Shown here: positions 45,614 to 57,387 of the stretch, in pieces
Layout of the letters: each line of letters starts with the position of its first letter
Position numbering within the stretch: the stretch's first letter is position 1
From: Metarhizium brunneum
Taxonomy: Eukaryota; Ascomycota; Sordariomycetes; Hypocreales; Clavicipitaceae
NCBI RefSeq assembly: GCF_013426205.1
Contig: NC_089427.1
Location: 2,914,001 to 2,978,000, forward strand
Reading direction: 5' to 3'
DNA: 64,000 nucleotides
Notes under the pieces: generated by a model
The model's input: the letters and a program-made list of their open reading frames with translations, nothing else
Database searches by the model: none
What the model was told of the DNA's origin: nothing
Translations under genes and position numbers: made by a program

Positions 45614-46132
45614 TCATCTCCCCCTCCCCTCGCCATAGCCACTACTCCCCCCCTCCCTCGCCTCATACCGCTCATACTCCTGCCACCAAAAGTCCTTCAA
45701 AACACTCAGATACCCAACAACCTTGCCCCCAAGCACAACGGCATCCGTCACGCTCTCCACGACGCCCCTGTTGCACACCCAGGCCAGCAGCGCCGCGGCC
45801 GCGCTCCAGAACACGACCCGCATCACCAGCCGCGTCCACCACATTATCAGCCTCCGCACCCAGTTCATCACCACCACCGTGGCCGTCACCACGCACAGCA
45901 GCGCCACGAGCCCCGTCACGCCCTGGTTCTCGACGGCCACGGCCAGCACCCTGTCCGCGAGCGGTTGCACCACGGGCGCCAGCGACGCGAGCCACGCCTG
46001 CGCCTGCGCGACCGCCGCCTGCTTGTATATCTGGAAAGGGGCGCGGGGGTTGAGCAGGTGCGTGCGCACCGAGAGCGCGACGTCCGGCGGCAGAAGTTCC
46101 GTTAGGAGGCGGGACGTCAGCGACGCGTCCAT
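45614..46132 (-). CDS. apq12: Apq12-like nuclear envelope/ER membrane protein
   Basis: A single-exon frame on the minus strand encodes 172 aa. Two hydrophobic segments sit in the middle, around GLVALLCVVTATVVVMNWV and VVFWSAAAALLAWVC, separated by a short basic-aromatic linker (RRLIMWWTRLVMR). This double-helix hairpin with the W/R-rich linker is the pattern of the Apq12 family, ER and nuclear-envelope proteins linked to nuclear pore biogenesis and membrane fluidity. The N-terminus (MDASLTSRLLTELLPPD) carries an amphipathic part and the C-terminus is Gly/Glu/Arg-rich. The family call rests on the layout I see and memory of the family; a different small membrane protein is possible. The upstream neighbour lies 0.7 kb away on the same strand. 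Confidence 0.7.
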   Translation of the reverse strand: MDASLTSRLLTELLPPDVALSVRTHLLNPRAPFQIYKQAAVAQAQAWLASLAPVVQPLADRVLAVAVENQGVTGLVALLCVVTATVVVMNWVRRLIMWWTRLVMRVVFWSAAAALLAWVCNRGVVESVTDAVVLGGKVVGYLSVLKDFWWQEYERYEAREGGSSGYGEGRGR

Positions 46133-46847
46133 TGTTTTTTTTTATTCGTAGCTTCTTCTTATTCTTCTGCTTCAAGCGGGTCGGCACGAGAGAAAGGAGC
46201 GTGCGTTTTCGATTTCTTTTCTGACCAGAGGGGTGTTGAGCGGGAAGTCGGTGAGTTGTGTGTGTTTTTTTTAAACGGAGTAACCTACATATATCTAGGA
46301 TTTGGAAGGAGGACCCTTTTCCCGCGATCGATAAGCGTGGGTGCGGTATGGTTGGTTGGTTTCGGGGGTGGGGAGCTTGTCTTGCCATGTGCTTGGTTGG
46401 CGTTGCGGCAAGGCCTGACCGTGGATAATCTGGCGTCAAGGTCAATTGCACAACGCCAATCGGCGCGTTGGCAACTACAAACGGACATAGAGCTTCCGCA
46501 CGCTCCCGCGTCAATGGTAGAGCTGGGACCCATGGCGATTCTGACATTTCCTTCATCATCAATCATTGAATTTTTACTACCAATGTGTGCGTAATTCTAC
46601 TGTAAGCAAATAAACAAGAATTGCCGTCCTCCCAGCCAGACGCAAATACAGAAAGGGTATCGAAGATGTTGCAAAACAAAAGAAAATGTACATCCATCGT
46701 AAAACAGAAACAAACATGGTTTCCAGTTAGCCATTGTAACGAAAATCGACATCTATATATATATTGTCACCTCGTAATGATTTGTCCCGTCTCAACTCCC
46801 CCAAAATGATTTCATCAGCGTCGTAGGTCTAAAACATATGATTAGCA
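46133..46847. other. Intergenic region, promoter side of the Apq12-like gene
   Basis: About 0.7 kb between two minus-strand genes. An ACGGAGTA motif lies near 46275. Nothing else is recognised. Confidence 0.6.
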
Positions 46848-49634
46848 TTACGGAGACATTGGTGCTCCGTCGCCAATGCTCTGGAGCAGCTTCCTAGCCG
46901 CTTCTATTCTCTCTCTGTATTCAGCATGGTTTCCGTTGCCGAGACGCGTAGCTTCACTCAGGCCCAAGACGCATCGTCCCAGACTTGCCACGACTTGTTC
47001 CACCAAGACTTGGTCTTCTCGTGAGAGCGTTTGTATCGCAGGAGACTGTGGTCCGCTCCCAGCGCTGTCCTTGTCACATATGCTTCTTGTCTCATTCATG
47101 AGTGACTCGGCGACTTGCTTGAGCGGGCTGTCTGGCGATCCGCTCAAGGTTCCCTGGCTCAGCCTGGCTTTGTTGACAAGGGGAAAGCTCCTGTTTGTCC
47201 CTGTGGACTCAAACGATGAGACGGACGGACGGTGCAGAGTAGATGGCGTGCTCGCACTAACGGGTCGATGAATGACTGAGCCGTAGCGAGTGTGCTTTCG
47301 GTAATATCCGGTAGAATCACTGCTGCTTCCACTGGCGCTACCGCTACCGCTACCACTTGGACTGTCTTGGCCCATCCCGCCAACACTCGACCGGATGGTT
47401 GTGGCCGGTGGGCTGTCTTCATCTTCGTAGTCGTCCGTAGGCGTCACAAACCCATCGTCAGATCTCGTCGAGCGGCCTACCGAGCTGCGGCTCTCTCTGC
47501 CCTCCATGGCGGTTGCGAAAGAGTCGATGGAAGCCAGAGTATCAATACTGGGTCGTCGTGCGTGCGTCATAGTCGGACCGCGTGTGGTTTCCACAGAGTC
47601 TTGAGATGTGACACTGCTTACGCTATCGCTTCTAGTTACCCGCTGCCGGCTAAGAGTGCCCATGGCAGAGTGTAGGAAGAAATGTTCATAATCAAACGCA
47701 TCTTCCCGATCTTCATGTGATATATCAGTGGGCTCCTGATGTGTATCATGATAGAGCGATTCGCCACTTTCGCTAGCATAATCCGGGAAGTCTTCTTGGT
47801 CTTGGTCCTCCTGGTCGTTCTCGGGCATTCCATCATTTGGAAGGTGAGCCTCATCCCGCTCATCACGGCTTTGAGGAGTGGTCTTTGCTTCGCCATTCAA
47901 TGCAGCTGCGTCTGCTGACCGAACCACTTGATGGCGGTCTATACTCTGTGTTTCCTCATCCTTGTGAGATGCATACGGGGGAGAAGCAGCCTCCGAACCG
48001 CCCATTAGCTGTGCTTCCGTTTCTTGCTTTCCCATCTCTTCCGGAATCCTATCATTCTCAAAACCAGACTTGGACCCATTCAACGGGCTAGCCAAACCAG
48101 GATTTCCGATTTCTGGTGTATCTGCTTGTTTGGGGCTTGTATATCCTTGTTCCCACCTAGCATGTGTGAAAGGACTAGGCGCCCTTAAACTTTGCAAACT
48201 ACGCCTCTTCATGCTGTCTGCCTGTGCCTGCTGCTTCAGACTAGAGATCTTGCCTTTGAGTCCTTGCATTTGATCCTGCAGGTCTCGCATTTGCGCAGCC
48301 GAGGCGGACCGCGTCGTCACACTAGCTTCCATAGGCGATCCGGAGGTTGGGCTGCCTAGAGCTACAACCTGACTACCAGAGCGACGGTTGTCCTCGTCTT
48401 GTGGGCTTTCATCTTCGTCGAGCGGCTCTAAAGCTGAGCCAATAGAGGAGAGAGGAGACTTGACGGAACTTGAACTCTGCTTGGACCCTAAACCGTCGGC
48501 ACTCTTGGACAACGTCAAGTGTTGGCGATAGCCACCAGCTGCACCAAGGGCACTGGCAGATCGTTGAGGAAGCATAGTCGTACGAGCAACACCTTGTAAG
48601 CTATTCTCGCTCACATTCCTCGAGTGTGTTGGAGTAATGGTCTGCGGTCTGTCGTGGATCGAGCCATTCGAGCGAGAACCAGGAGGCGGGGTGGAACATT
48701 CAGATATAGACGAATAACTAAACGTCATGGCCCTATTAAGGTTGCCTTCCATAGCCTAACGACCAAATTAGCAAGCAATCTTCACACTCAAGGGGTGGAA
48801 AGTTGGAGGTTCTTGTGGCAATATTCCCCTCCTCTTTTCTTTTCTTTTTTCCCGTTTTTTCCTTTTTCTTTTCTTTTGGACAAGTCTACGTACCAGAAGG
48901 CGATGTTTCGCATTAGCAAGAATCTGTTCAGCTCGTTTGCTCAGCGAGTTGGTGGAAAGTCTATGCTCATTCAATCTGTGACCAGATGGCATTGTCGAAG
49001 CACCGAGGGTTTGAACGGACGTTTCATCCACGAATTCGCTTGCCAAACTCTCCTCATCATCTCCTTGGAAATTGCTATCATCTACACTGACTGAGTCATC
49101 AAAGTCGCCAAAGGTAGCTTCTGGGCCATCAATGGTATTGACGGTGCTCGTGGATTCAATTGAGAGTCGGCGCTCGCGCCTCGCAATATTCTGTCTCTTC
49201 TTGAGCGCTCTCTTTCCCATTGTCGGTGAGGAGCGTAGAGGTGTGCCGCTATTCGTTCCAGGGGTGCCAGACAAGCCGGAGGAATTGCGACTCGGCGGGA
49301 GGCCGGCCGCACTTTCGACTTCGGTCACCTCACCAATATCCGAGAGCATCGTGCCATTGCCATATATGATGGGCGTCGTGGGCGGAAGTGGTCCAGGAAT
49401 ATAGCTAGCTTGCGAGAAATCGTGAAAGTCGTGGGGGGAATGCGCATTGTTCCACGTCACTAGTGGTGAGCGGGATCGGTTGTCGAGATGCTCCGGTTCG
49501 CCATAGTCTGGTAGAATCATGTCTGGGTTCGTCAACGTCGGCGAACCTGACTGAGGTCGGTAGGACAAATTCGCAGCTGCGAAGGCATCGTAGCGACTGT
49601 CACGGCCCGCGTGGGCCATTGTCTGGGCAGTCAT
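46848..49634 (-). CDS. Large Ser-rich, mostly disordered protein of unknown function
   Basis: Two exons on the minus strand, 49634-48894 and 48755-46848, give 882 aa. The 138-nt intron has GTACGT and GTTAG ends and joins RAEQILANAKHRLL to AMEGNLNRAM, which reads as one continuous helix, so the splice is convincing. A basic helix (GKRALKKRQNIARRERRL) lies near residue 140. A coiled coil follows the Ser/Pro-rich linker in exon 2 (MRDLQDQMQGLKGKISSLKQ). The long acidic and Ser/Thr-rich middle is followed by a conserved-looking C-terminal helix pair (EDQVLVEQVVASLGRCVLG and EYRERIEAARKLL). No enzyme domain is seen. The build suggests a scaffold or cytoskeleton/septum-associated protein, but that is a guess. 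Confidence 0.82.
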
Positions 49635-49642
49635 GTTTGACT

Positions 49643-49668
49643 ACCTAGATACCTATAGGTAGCTAGGT
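49643..49668. repeat. 26-bp inverted repeat just upstream of the 882-aa gene
   Basis: ACCTAGATACC and GGTAGCTAGGT flank a TATA centre; 10 of 11 positions pair. It ends nine bases upstream of the start codon on the minus strand, so a transcript beginning further upstream would carry it as a leader hairpin. Confidence 0.75.
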
Positions 49669-49702
49669 ATTACCGGAGCGAATGCGCAACAAGTAGTTGC
49701 GC

Positions 49703-49738
49703 CGGTCGAGTCGGTCGAGTCGGTCGAGTCGGTTGAGC
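49703..49738. repeat. Four-copy 9-bp tandem repeat
   Basis: CGGTCGAGT is repeated three times exactly, followed by a degenerate fourth copy (CGGTTGAGC). It lies about 70 bp upstream of the 882-aa gene start. Confidence 0.85.
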
Positions 49739-52550
49739 TCCCAAGGCCGATTCAAGCCTAAATGCGTTGGATTACAGCAGCCAGGTGCCCCCAACTACTC
49801 AGTCACCTCGGTGAAGCGATGCTCTTATACAACCCAAGCTCTGAATGTCTCAATGTCGAACGTCGAAGATACCCAAAGGCAGCACAAGAAGTAAAATGGC
49901 CGGAGGACCAGGGCAAGTTGTCGGGGAAGTCTGCGGTCACCTGCACCAGGGCCGGTTACACTGGCCACAAGCGCAACTGCAGGTCTTAAATGCCAGACAC
50001 CATGAAACAAAGTCGCCTAACTGGTTTGGAGAGTTCGAGTTCGCTATCGGAGCAAGTTGGGAACGCTGGAAAGGTCTGCGATTCGCGACAAGTGAGAGAA
50101 AAGTGAGCTCGGTCACAGGCCACGGTCTCCTGAACGGTGTTCCCAGTTGATGCCGAAATAAAGGGTGGTGAAGGGTGTTCGACAGGCCGCCAGGGTAGAT
50201 GACCCAATGCCCAATGTCCGTCCCCGAAAATGTCAAGTTTGAGGATAGATGCAGCCAGAGGAAAAGATCATGATTGGGGGAAAGTGGAAAATCGGAAGGC
50301 GGTGGTGAGGTTGCTGCTTTTTCCCGTCCGGTCCAAATCATCGGGGTCAAGCCGCCACAGTGCACACCACCTCGAGCAGCGTCAGCGCCAAGTACGTACG
50401 TCCTAGTATTACTGCGATTGTACTAAAAGCCGCTCAAGAGGCATGGTCAACTGTCCTGGCCAGTCCAAAGTGCCTTTGCAGCCAGTTGGGTCCCCGGAGT
50501 CCTTGGCCAGGCAAAGAGGGTCCAGATGTCCGCCGCCTCCAGAGTCCTGTGCATGTGCAGCTAGACTAGAAAGAACTAGCACTGGGGCGGAAAGGAAGAG
50601 TTCAGGGGGGTCCAATGCTTAGCTACCTACCAGTTGGCTTTGATCAGACCAAACGCCCCAGGTGCCGCTTGGGTCACCTTGGAAGGAAGGAGTGGATCGA
50701 CTGCACATGTGTGTTGGCGCAACATCGAACTAGAATCTGACAGGGGTTGAAGAAACGAATCTTGGGTGGCGTCCGTCCAGAAGGGGGGGCCGCGGCCAAA
50801 AGAGGCCATGAGATGAGGCCAAACGAAGAAGCGTACGGGGTATTGTTGCACGGGGTAGGACAAAGGCAGAGGCCATTCACTGTTTGAATGTTTCTCTGAA
50901 ACACCTTGGTTGTCATGCATCCGTATGGGCAGCATTCGCATTCATCACTTGCATACGCCGCATTCACCAAGAGCATTGAAGTCAATCAACTAGCCGCATG
51001 CGCACCTGTGGTCAACTGGTCCGTATTTCCCATCCTGCAGCTTTGTCCTCGGCCTCCGCCGGAACCCACAGCACAGGCAGGCAGGGCCTAGGATAATTTG
51101 ATGCTACTAGTACCAGACATATGTAGTCGTCAACTAGTAGTACACACTATGGAAGCGCTCAGGTCTTTTTCTCCAAAGTCTAACGTGCCCTGACCTGGTT
51201 GACGACGGTACTTGGTTCTGGGCCAGATGCGGATAAAATCCTTCTTTCAGTCTGAGCTGCGAGTCACCGAATGGGCCAGCCACAAAGTTAATCCCAAGCC
51301 CACATGAGCCACGTATCGGATGCAGACCGCGCTCCAACTATTGTTAATCACTGTGCTTACATACTGTGCTTACATACTGCATCAACGGCCCAAACTGGCC
51401 AAACACGAGGGAGTGTGCCGTACGAGCATATGTACACATGTACGACCAGACTGCATGATTTGAGCACGGCACTCTATATTTGATATTCCATGTCCACCGT
51501 GCCACTCCCCATCCACTGACCCCTGCCAGCTTTGGCTACCGCCCCTAGAAATACGCCGAAGCCAAGAACTCTTTCAGATCCTGACGTCGGGCCGGGTTTC
51601 GAATCTTGGGGATACATCATCTCTCTCCTCCCGTATTGCACGGGGTACAACATCATCATCCGAATGAAAAATAAACGACCGTGCCACACCCGCAACTGGC
51701 AAAAAGTCGTGGCTTTGTTCACTTGGGCATCCACCCACCACCGCCGCCGCCGCCGTCTGAGCGCCCATTCACCTCCACGTCCCGAGAGCATCGTACATAC
51801 ACTATGTAGTACATGTATGTAGTCATGTACTTGACAATAACGGTAGTGCAGTTATGGCCGCAAACGCTTCAAGCATGACCGTTCGTCCCGTCTTGTATTC
51901 CACCACCAGTTACGGCCTTTGTTAGGCTGTTCCCACATCCAGCGTCCCCCGAGAGAGCTGAGCCTATGTCATAATGCGCCCATTTCTCAGCCTCAACGCA
52001 AAAATGCACGTCTTCATGTCGCATGCCGCGTGTCGCTTGCGCCTAAACGGAAGTAAACGTATTGCGCACAGTCTTCTTTCACGTCCAGGCACCGGCGCAA
52101 CCGGCCAGACATAACGACGCAAATGATTTACTTGCCAATGTGTGGCAGGCTTCATTCTTCTTGGAGCAGTACCCAGCCAACACTAGATTTCACTAACAGC
52201 AACATGTGTAATGCAGAAAACACATATACATGGGCTCATCAACGGATTGAATGGCATGGAGATATATTTGCTCATATGATCACGGCTTCCAGTACAAGTT
52301 GATACCCATTGCCACGGTTAATTTCGCATAAAATTCAGTATCAGCATGTAGCCCGTTTTTGTATATATCTGAAAAATTCGTCGGGTTCATAGAAGGTTTG
52401 CCGGCGGTATTTCGAGGTGTCATGAAATCCAACCTTCTCCCTTTTATTTTTTCGTAACTGCGTCAGAAAATGTAAATGGCTGATCTCCTCTCTCTGTCTT
52501 CTTCTTTTTTACTCCCTCTCTCTCCAAGTCCATTCGAATATGATATCAAA
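49739..52550. other. Intergenic region
   Basis: About 2.8 kb between two minus-strand genes with no supported gene. Open frames are short and overlap on both strands. A 13-bp tandem repeat at 51351-51376 is the only local structure noticed. Confidence 0.55.
51351..51376. repeat. Two-copy 13-bp tandem repeat
   Basis: CTGTGCTTACATA occurs twice in a row and a third copy begins (CTG) before diverging. Confidence 0.75.
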
Positions 52551-53698
52551 CTAATCATCAGCAAATGCCTCGGTCTTGGCTTGGATCAAAACCTTGTCAG
52601 CGTCATCCTTGGAGGGATGATTGGCAACCAAACGCTACAAATATTAGTTTAGGCTGTGGTCCTCGATTTTTATGAAATATTGCTTACCACGAGGTTACGG
52701 AGCAAGATGGCAATCGTCACCTTGCCAACAGAAGGGACATAGATCGAGGCCTTCTCCTTGATCGCGGGGCCGTCAAAGTTCCTGTACGAAGAAAAGTTGA
52801 TGCACACAGCACCATCACGGATAAGGTCTGTAGGGACCTTGAATGATTCCACAGGAACACCTCCAATGACAACGTCGCTAAGAGGCAAGCAGTCCTTCAA
52901 GCCCCAGCCCTCCTTGTCCTCGACTTGGTGTCGCGGGCTTTTGATACCCTGACCACGGGTGAATAACTGGACTCCGGTGATATCAACAGAGTATACAGTA
53001 GCACCATCATTGGCTAGCAAAGCAGCGAGAGGCCGGCCGTTTACTTCGGAGCGGTTAATGACGGTGATAGTCTTGCCAAACAGGCGATTCCCGGCTGCCA
53101 AAATGGGGTTGTAAATTTGAAGATATTCCAAGATCTTAACCACAGCCAGTGGAGTGCATGGCAAAATAGACTTCTTTCGGTTCTCCGGAGGATCCAGGAA
53201 TCGGATATTATGATACATGTTGTAAAGATACTTGTGGCGCATACCCTCGACATCTTTGGCAAGCTCTACAGTCTCCTGGACGTACTTGTCATGTGTGGGG
53301 TTCTGGGGGAAGATAGGATAGTAAACGATGATGCCGTCAACAACGTCATCTTGATTGGCTTTCGTGATCTCCTCCTCGAGGAGATCTTTGTCAACAGTGC
53401 GGAGGTCAAAGTTGAAACCACTGTTGAAGGCGGTCAGCATCTACAAGTCATCACCTCGGAATGCAAAACCAATGGGTCAATCCTGCTCTACTCACTTCTC
53501 CTCGCAAGTCTTTTTTGACCACTGGGCGTACTGAACCGCAGCGGGATCACCATTTGCCAAGAAAGCAACAAGCGTCGGTGCTTTGGGGTTACCTCCCTGG
53601 ACTTTGGCCAGCGTCTCTTTGACTTCGGTCAAGAGGTTCTTAGCAATGGTCTCTGCGGTAATGACCTTGCAGGTCTTCGGAGCTTCTGACGAAGCCAT
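52551..53698 (-). CDS. mtd1: NAD-dependent 5,10-methylene-THF dehydrogenase (Mtd1 type)
   Basis: Three exons on the minus strand, 53698-53496, 53420-52688 and 52634-52551, give 339 aa. The cytosolic enzyme oxidises methylene-THF to methenyl-THF with NAD in one-carbon metabolism. The catalytic domain shows AAVQYAQWSKKTCEE, in which the Tyr and Lys match the conserved folate-binding residues, then VDGIIVYYPIF. The Rossmann part is seen in FGKTITVINRSEVNGRPLAALL and DVVIGGVP. The NRSEVNGRP motif and lack of a cyclohydrolase-type extension fit the monofunctional Mtd1, not the trifunctional C1-THF synthase. Introns are 75 and 53 nt; the short last exon adds the C-terminus ending KTEAFADD. SAM synthetase, 10 kb away, uses the same one-carbon supply, but there is no sign of joint control. 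Confidence 0.95.
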
Positions 53699-54444
53699 TA
53701 TCTGAGCACCAAGTCCGTGTTAGCGTCAAATTCTTTATCGCCCAACTGAATATTCAACAGTCGGACGAGGAATAAGTCTTGATTGAAGAACCCCACCAAT
53801 GTAGCTTTGAAGTCGAAGCTCTACATCGTCACTGGTCAGTGAATATGGAGAATTGGGTCATGGGGGCAGTAGACGAACAATTCAAGTTGTGATTTCCTCC
53901 ACGTCTGGTAATCAACAGTCCAGGTCAACAATGCTCTCACCCGTGAGGCTTGAACTGTCTGTTGGAGATGCATGATTACGTCGACTCGCTGAGAAAAAAA
54001 ATGTGCCCCTCCAAAACCTTTGATGCCGCAGTTGCCCCTCTTACTAACCGTGGACTAGCGCCAGTAAGCAAGTAAATGGTGGAGACGAGCCAATGCACCT
54101 TCCCTTGTTTAAACCAACTTTTGATGTGGCCTTGAGCCTCAACAACGTTGCATCTAGGTCCGCTGGCTGTGAATGACTTATGGATTCTTCCTTTCCACCA
54201 CTTTCGAAGAAATCAATCTTGTTCGTTTGTCTATTGGAGCCATGTGTTGGGATTTGAACAGTTCCGCATCATGCGCATCATTGTGCGCGGAAACCCAGAG
54301 CCTGGAGCCATCACCAACGGTGAGAAAAAAGGCTCAAATCCGCAGAAAATCCGCAGTCTAACAGCTTCAACTTAAAAAAAATTACAGCCGGTGTCATAGC
54401 ATGATGGTGGGTGAGAAGCTTCAACTCCATCCAGAAGATATTCT

Positions 54445-54756
54445 TCATTTCAACAATATGTGGTGGCGCGCGCTGCTCTTACGGCCGTTTGGCGTGCGCA
54501 GAGTCCATCGGTGGCCAAGCTCTCCGTCAGATCGATGAACAGAAAACATGTGATGAAAGTCATACTTGTGGACTAGGTCCTTCACGTGATCCTCTTCAGT
54601 TGGACGATCGAGATTTACGTCAAGCTCAACACCGGATGCCTCCTCTGGCAGGACAAGTTCTGCAGTCGAAATTCCTCCTGACAGCAAGGAACAGGACGTT
54701 GCCGACACGTCATTCACAGAGCCGCTCTCTCCGATATATACATATGGAGCACCATT
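54445..54756 (-). pseudogene. Possible remnant of a protein-coding region
   Basis: A minus-strand frame open for just over 100 codons lacks a suitable ATG near its upstream end, where a TGA precedes it. The residues look protein-like, including VELDVNLDRPTEEDHVKDLV and HRSDGELGHRW, with few of the low-complexity runs seen in neighbouring noise frames. It may be a decayed gene or an isolated exon of one I cannot join. No family is recognised. Confidence 0.25.
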
Positions 54757-54905
54757 TCATCTCGCATACCCCGGGTTTTTATCTCAAATCTGCTGCAGCG
54801 TTCTTCTCCGCGGGCGGACAAGTTGATAAGCTTCCCCAAGTCAGTCAGTTATCTTTGCAGCGGGCGAAATGTGGAGCCGCACTGGCGCTGGTGTCCAACT
54901 CGTCC

Positions 54906-55565
54906 AGATAAGGTCAGACCAACCAACATCACTGCTTTGAACAGCCCCTTTCTGATAGGATAGTTGTCCAATAGGATTCATTGAATCGGAACCTCGCTCG
55001 AATCCGTCGATAACATGCTTGCAATGGTAATTCCGATTGACATTTCAAATAGCCTTGAGGCAGTTGTTTTTCATCACGTGAAGCTTCCAAGCCATGGGAG
55101 ACATTACCCGCCCCCTTTTGAGGGTTACCTGGTTAATAAATCGGACCATGAATACTCGGTATCATAACGACGTGTCCTGTTGATGAATTAAGCGGTGAAT
55201 CAACGACAAGAGTCTTCAAAAAACGAAAAGAGATAACATATGTAGAGCATCAACGAAAGTCTATTGTAAGTGTGTCTGATGGGATATTGCCTAGCCTAGC
55301 TGACTCACTTCTTATCAGTGGCCGTGACCATTGCCAGAACCCAAGCGTATCAGCGCCACCAGAAGTAGTTGGGTACGATGTCGATCTGGGCGTACTGTAT
55401 GATAGGCGCTGTTATCATGTCTACCCTGAAACCGCCGGGTGTACCCGGCAATTGAATGAGACAGCCTTAACGCCATGGTGCCGAAGGACAAGTCCATTCG
55501 CAGTCCCAACAACCAGGGACCCCAAGATCTTTGCTGGTTGGCTTAGGGCTATCGAATCTAGATAA
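54906..55565. promoter_or_regulatory. Cluster of HGATAR sites upstream of the nitrate transporter
   Basis: Seven matches to the AreA/NIT2 site HGATAR lie within 870 bp of the start codon: 54906 and 55231 and 55560 (AGATAA), 54953 and 55400 (TGATAG), and 55312 and 55412 on the minus strand (TGATAA). GATA factors activate nitrate-assimilation genes when preferred nitrogen is scarce. Single sites are common by chance; the cluster plus the gene's role make regulation plausible. Confidence 0.45.
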
Positions 55566-55576
55566 GCGTTCAGTCC

Positions 55577-55596
55577 GGAGATGCTTGGAGATGCTT
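55577..55596. repeat. Two-copy 10-bp tandem repeat
   Basis: GGAGATGCTT is present twice in a row, about 180 bp upstream of the nitrate transporter start. Confidence 0.7.
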
Positions 55597-55774
55597 AAAT
55601 CGGACTCTGGCCGGATGTCGTTGACTTGACTACTATCGCAATGAACCAGAGTATTTAGAGGTCACCATAATGCTAACAACTCAAATCAAAATCAGAATCA
55701 TATCGAATAGCGAAATTCCACTGTAGGGTGATTTCAAGCGCTACTTTTCAAAGCTATTTGACAACTTTCAAAAA

Positions 55775-57387
55775 ATGGGCTTCAATATATCTTTGTTATG
55801 GAAGACCCCCGTGGTGAACCCCATCAACAAGAAAGCTCGAAGCATACCTGTTCTGAACGTAGTTGATCCGTATGGACGGGTATTTTTCTTCTCTTGGATG
55901 GGCTTCATGCTTGGATTTTGGGCATGGTACGAAAACCATGGTTTTCATTGCCTCTCTTTTTCCCCTTCCTTCCAGGCTGATGTCGTCTGTACAGGTACAC
56001 ATTTCCTCCATTGTTGACAGTCACGATTAAAAAAGACCTGCACCTCAGCGCCGCCGAAGTAGGCAACTCCAACATTGTATCCCTCTGTGCCACTCTACTT
56101 CTACGATTCGTCGCCGGACCCCTCTGCGACCAATTCGGATCCCGGAGAGTCTATGCCTCACTCCTCCTCCTCGGCTGTCTACCGATCGGCCTCGCCCCCC
56201 TCGTCAAGACGGCCAACGGCCTCTATGTCTCCCGATTCTTCATTGGTATCCTCGGAGCAACGTTTGTCCCATGCCAAGTCTGGTGCACCGGCTTCTTCGA
56301 CAAGAACATTGTCGGCACAGCCAATGCTCTCTCTGGGGGATGGGGCAACGCCGGCGGCGGCATCACCTACTTCATCATGCCAGCCGTCTTCGACTCCCTA
56401 GTTGCTTCCCAGGGCATGACTCCGTCCAAGGCATGGCGAGTCACCTTTGTCGTGCCCCTCATTTGTCTGATCGCTTGTGCTCTCGGCATGATATTCCTCT
56501 GTCCGGACACGCCCCTCGGAAGCTGGGAAGAGAGGTCGCAAAAGCTCCAAGAAAACCTGGACCAATACAGCCCGACGAGCACCACGGCCGTCAACACGCC
56601 TCACATCCTCAGCGAGCCGCCGAGCCGAGACGAAGAAAAGGCAGAAGGGTCTGACGGGGAGTCGAAATTCTACAGGCAACCGTCTGCCATCTCCTTGTCG
56701 GAAGCCGTGTCCATTGCTCAGGCGGAAACCGTGGTCAAGCCCAGCTTCAAGGACTCTCTGCCCGTCATACTCTCCTTACAAACCCTCTTCCATGTCGCCA
56801 CATACTCGTGTTCATTCGGCGGTGAGCTGGCCGTCAACTCCATCCTCAGCTCCTACTACAAGGCCAACTTTCCACACTTGGACCAGACCAAAGCCAGCAA
56901 CTACGCCGCCATCTTCGGCTTCCTCAACTTTGTCACACGTCCGCTCGGCGGCATCGTGGCAGACATCCTCTACAAGGTATCCGGACAAAACCTGTGGACG
57001 AAAAAGGCCTGGATCACCATGGCCGGCCTCCTGAGCGGGGCGTTGCTCATCGTCGTCGGAAAGGTTGATCCTTCAGAAGCCAATGGCCGCGACATCGGCA
57101 CCATGGTAGGCCTCGTCACCATCGCCGCCTTCTTCATAGAGGCAGGCAACGGTGCCAATTTCGCCCTCGTGCCGCACGTCCATCCCGCCGCCAACGGCGT
57201 CCTGTCCGGGTGCACCGGCGGCGGCGGCAACCTGGGCGGCGTGGTGTTCGCCATCATCTTCAGGTTCATCGACCACGGCAGCGGCTACGCCACTGCCTGC
57301 TGGGTCATCGGCGTCATTCATATTGCCGTCAACTTGGCAGTCTGTTGGATTCCGCCATTGCCAAAGCGCCAAGTCGGCGGACAGTAA
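55775..57387 (+). CDS. crnA: Nitrate/nitrite transporter, NNP family of the MFS
   Basis: Two exons, 55775-55926 and 55995-57387, give 514 aa. Splicing at GTACGA/TACAG joins FWAWY to [14 protein letters not shown], as expected between the first helix and first loop. The two nitrate signatures are present: GGWGNAGGG in helix 5 and [11 protein letters not shown] in helix 11. The MFS motif lies in [12 protein letters not shown] between helices 2 and 3, with the substrate Arg in [10 protein letters not shown] long hydrophilic loop (about residues 220-290), rich in Ser, Glu and Pro, separates the two six-helix halves, as in fungal CrnA/NrtA proteins. The protein imports nitrate at the plasma membrane by proton symport. 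Nitrate and nitrite reductase genes, often linked in fungi, are not in this window. Confidence 0.94.

Larger units (their letters stand above)
53699..55774. other. Intergenic region with a possible gene remnant and GATA sites
   Basis: About 2.1 kb between the divergent dehydrogenase and nitrate transporter genes. The left half contains a start-less frame described separately (54445-54756); the right half contains GATA-type motifs. No intact gene is supported. Confidence 0.5.

Noticed and set aside
45672..46562. 296-codon minus-strand frame covering the Apq12-like gene
   Set aside because: It is a shadow in another frame of a GC-rich gene; the Ala/Gly/Arg-rich product is typical of such shadows.
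51590..51615. Sequence resembling a tRNA T-loop (GGTTTCGAATCT)
   Set aside because: Extra base in the loop and no cloverleaf in the surrounding 90 bases.
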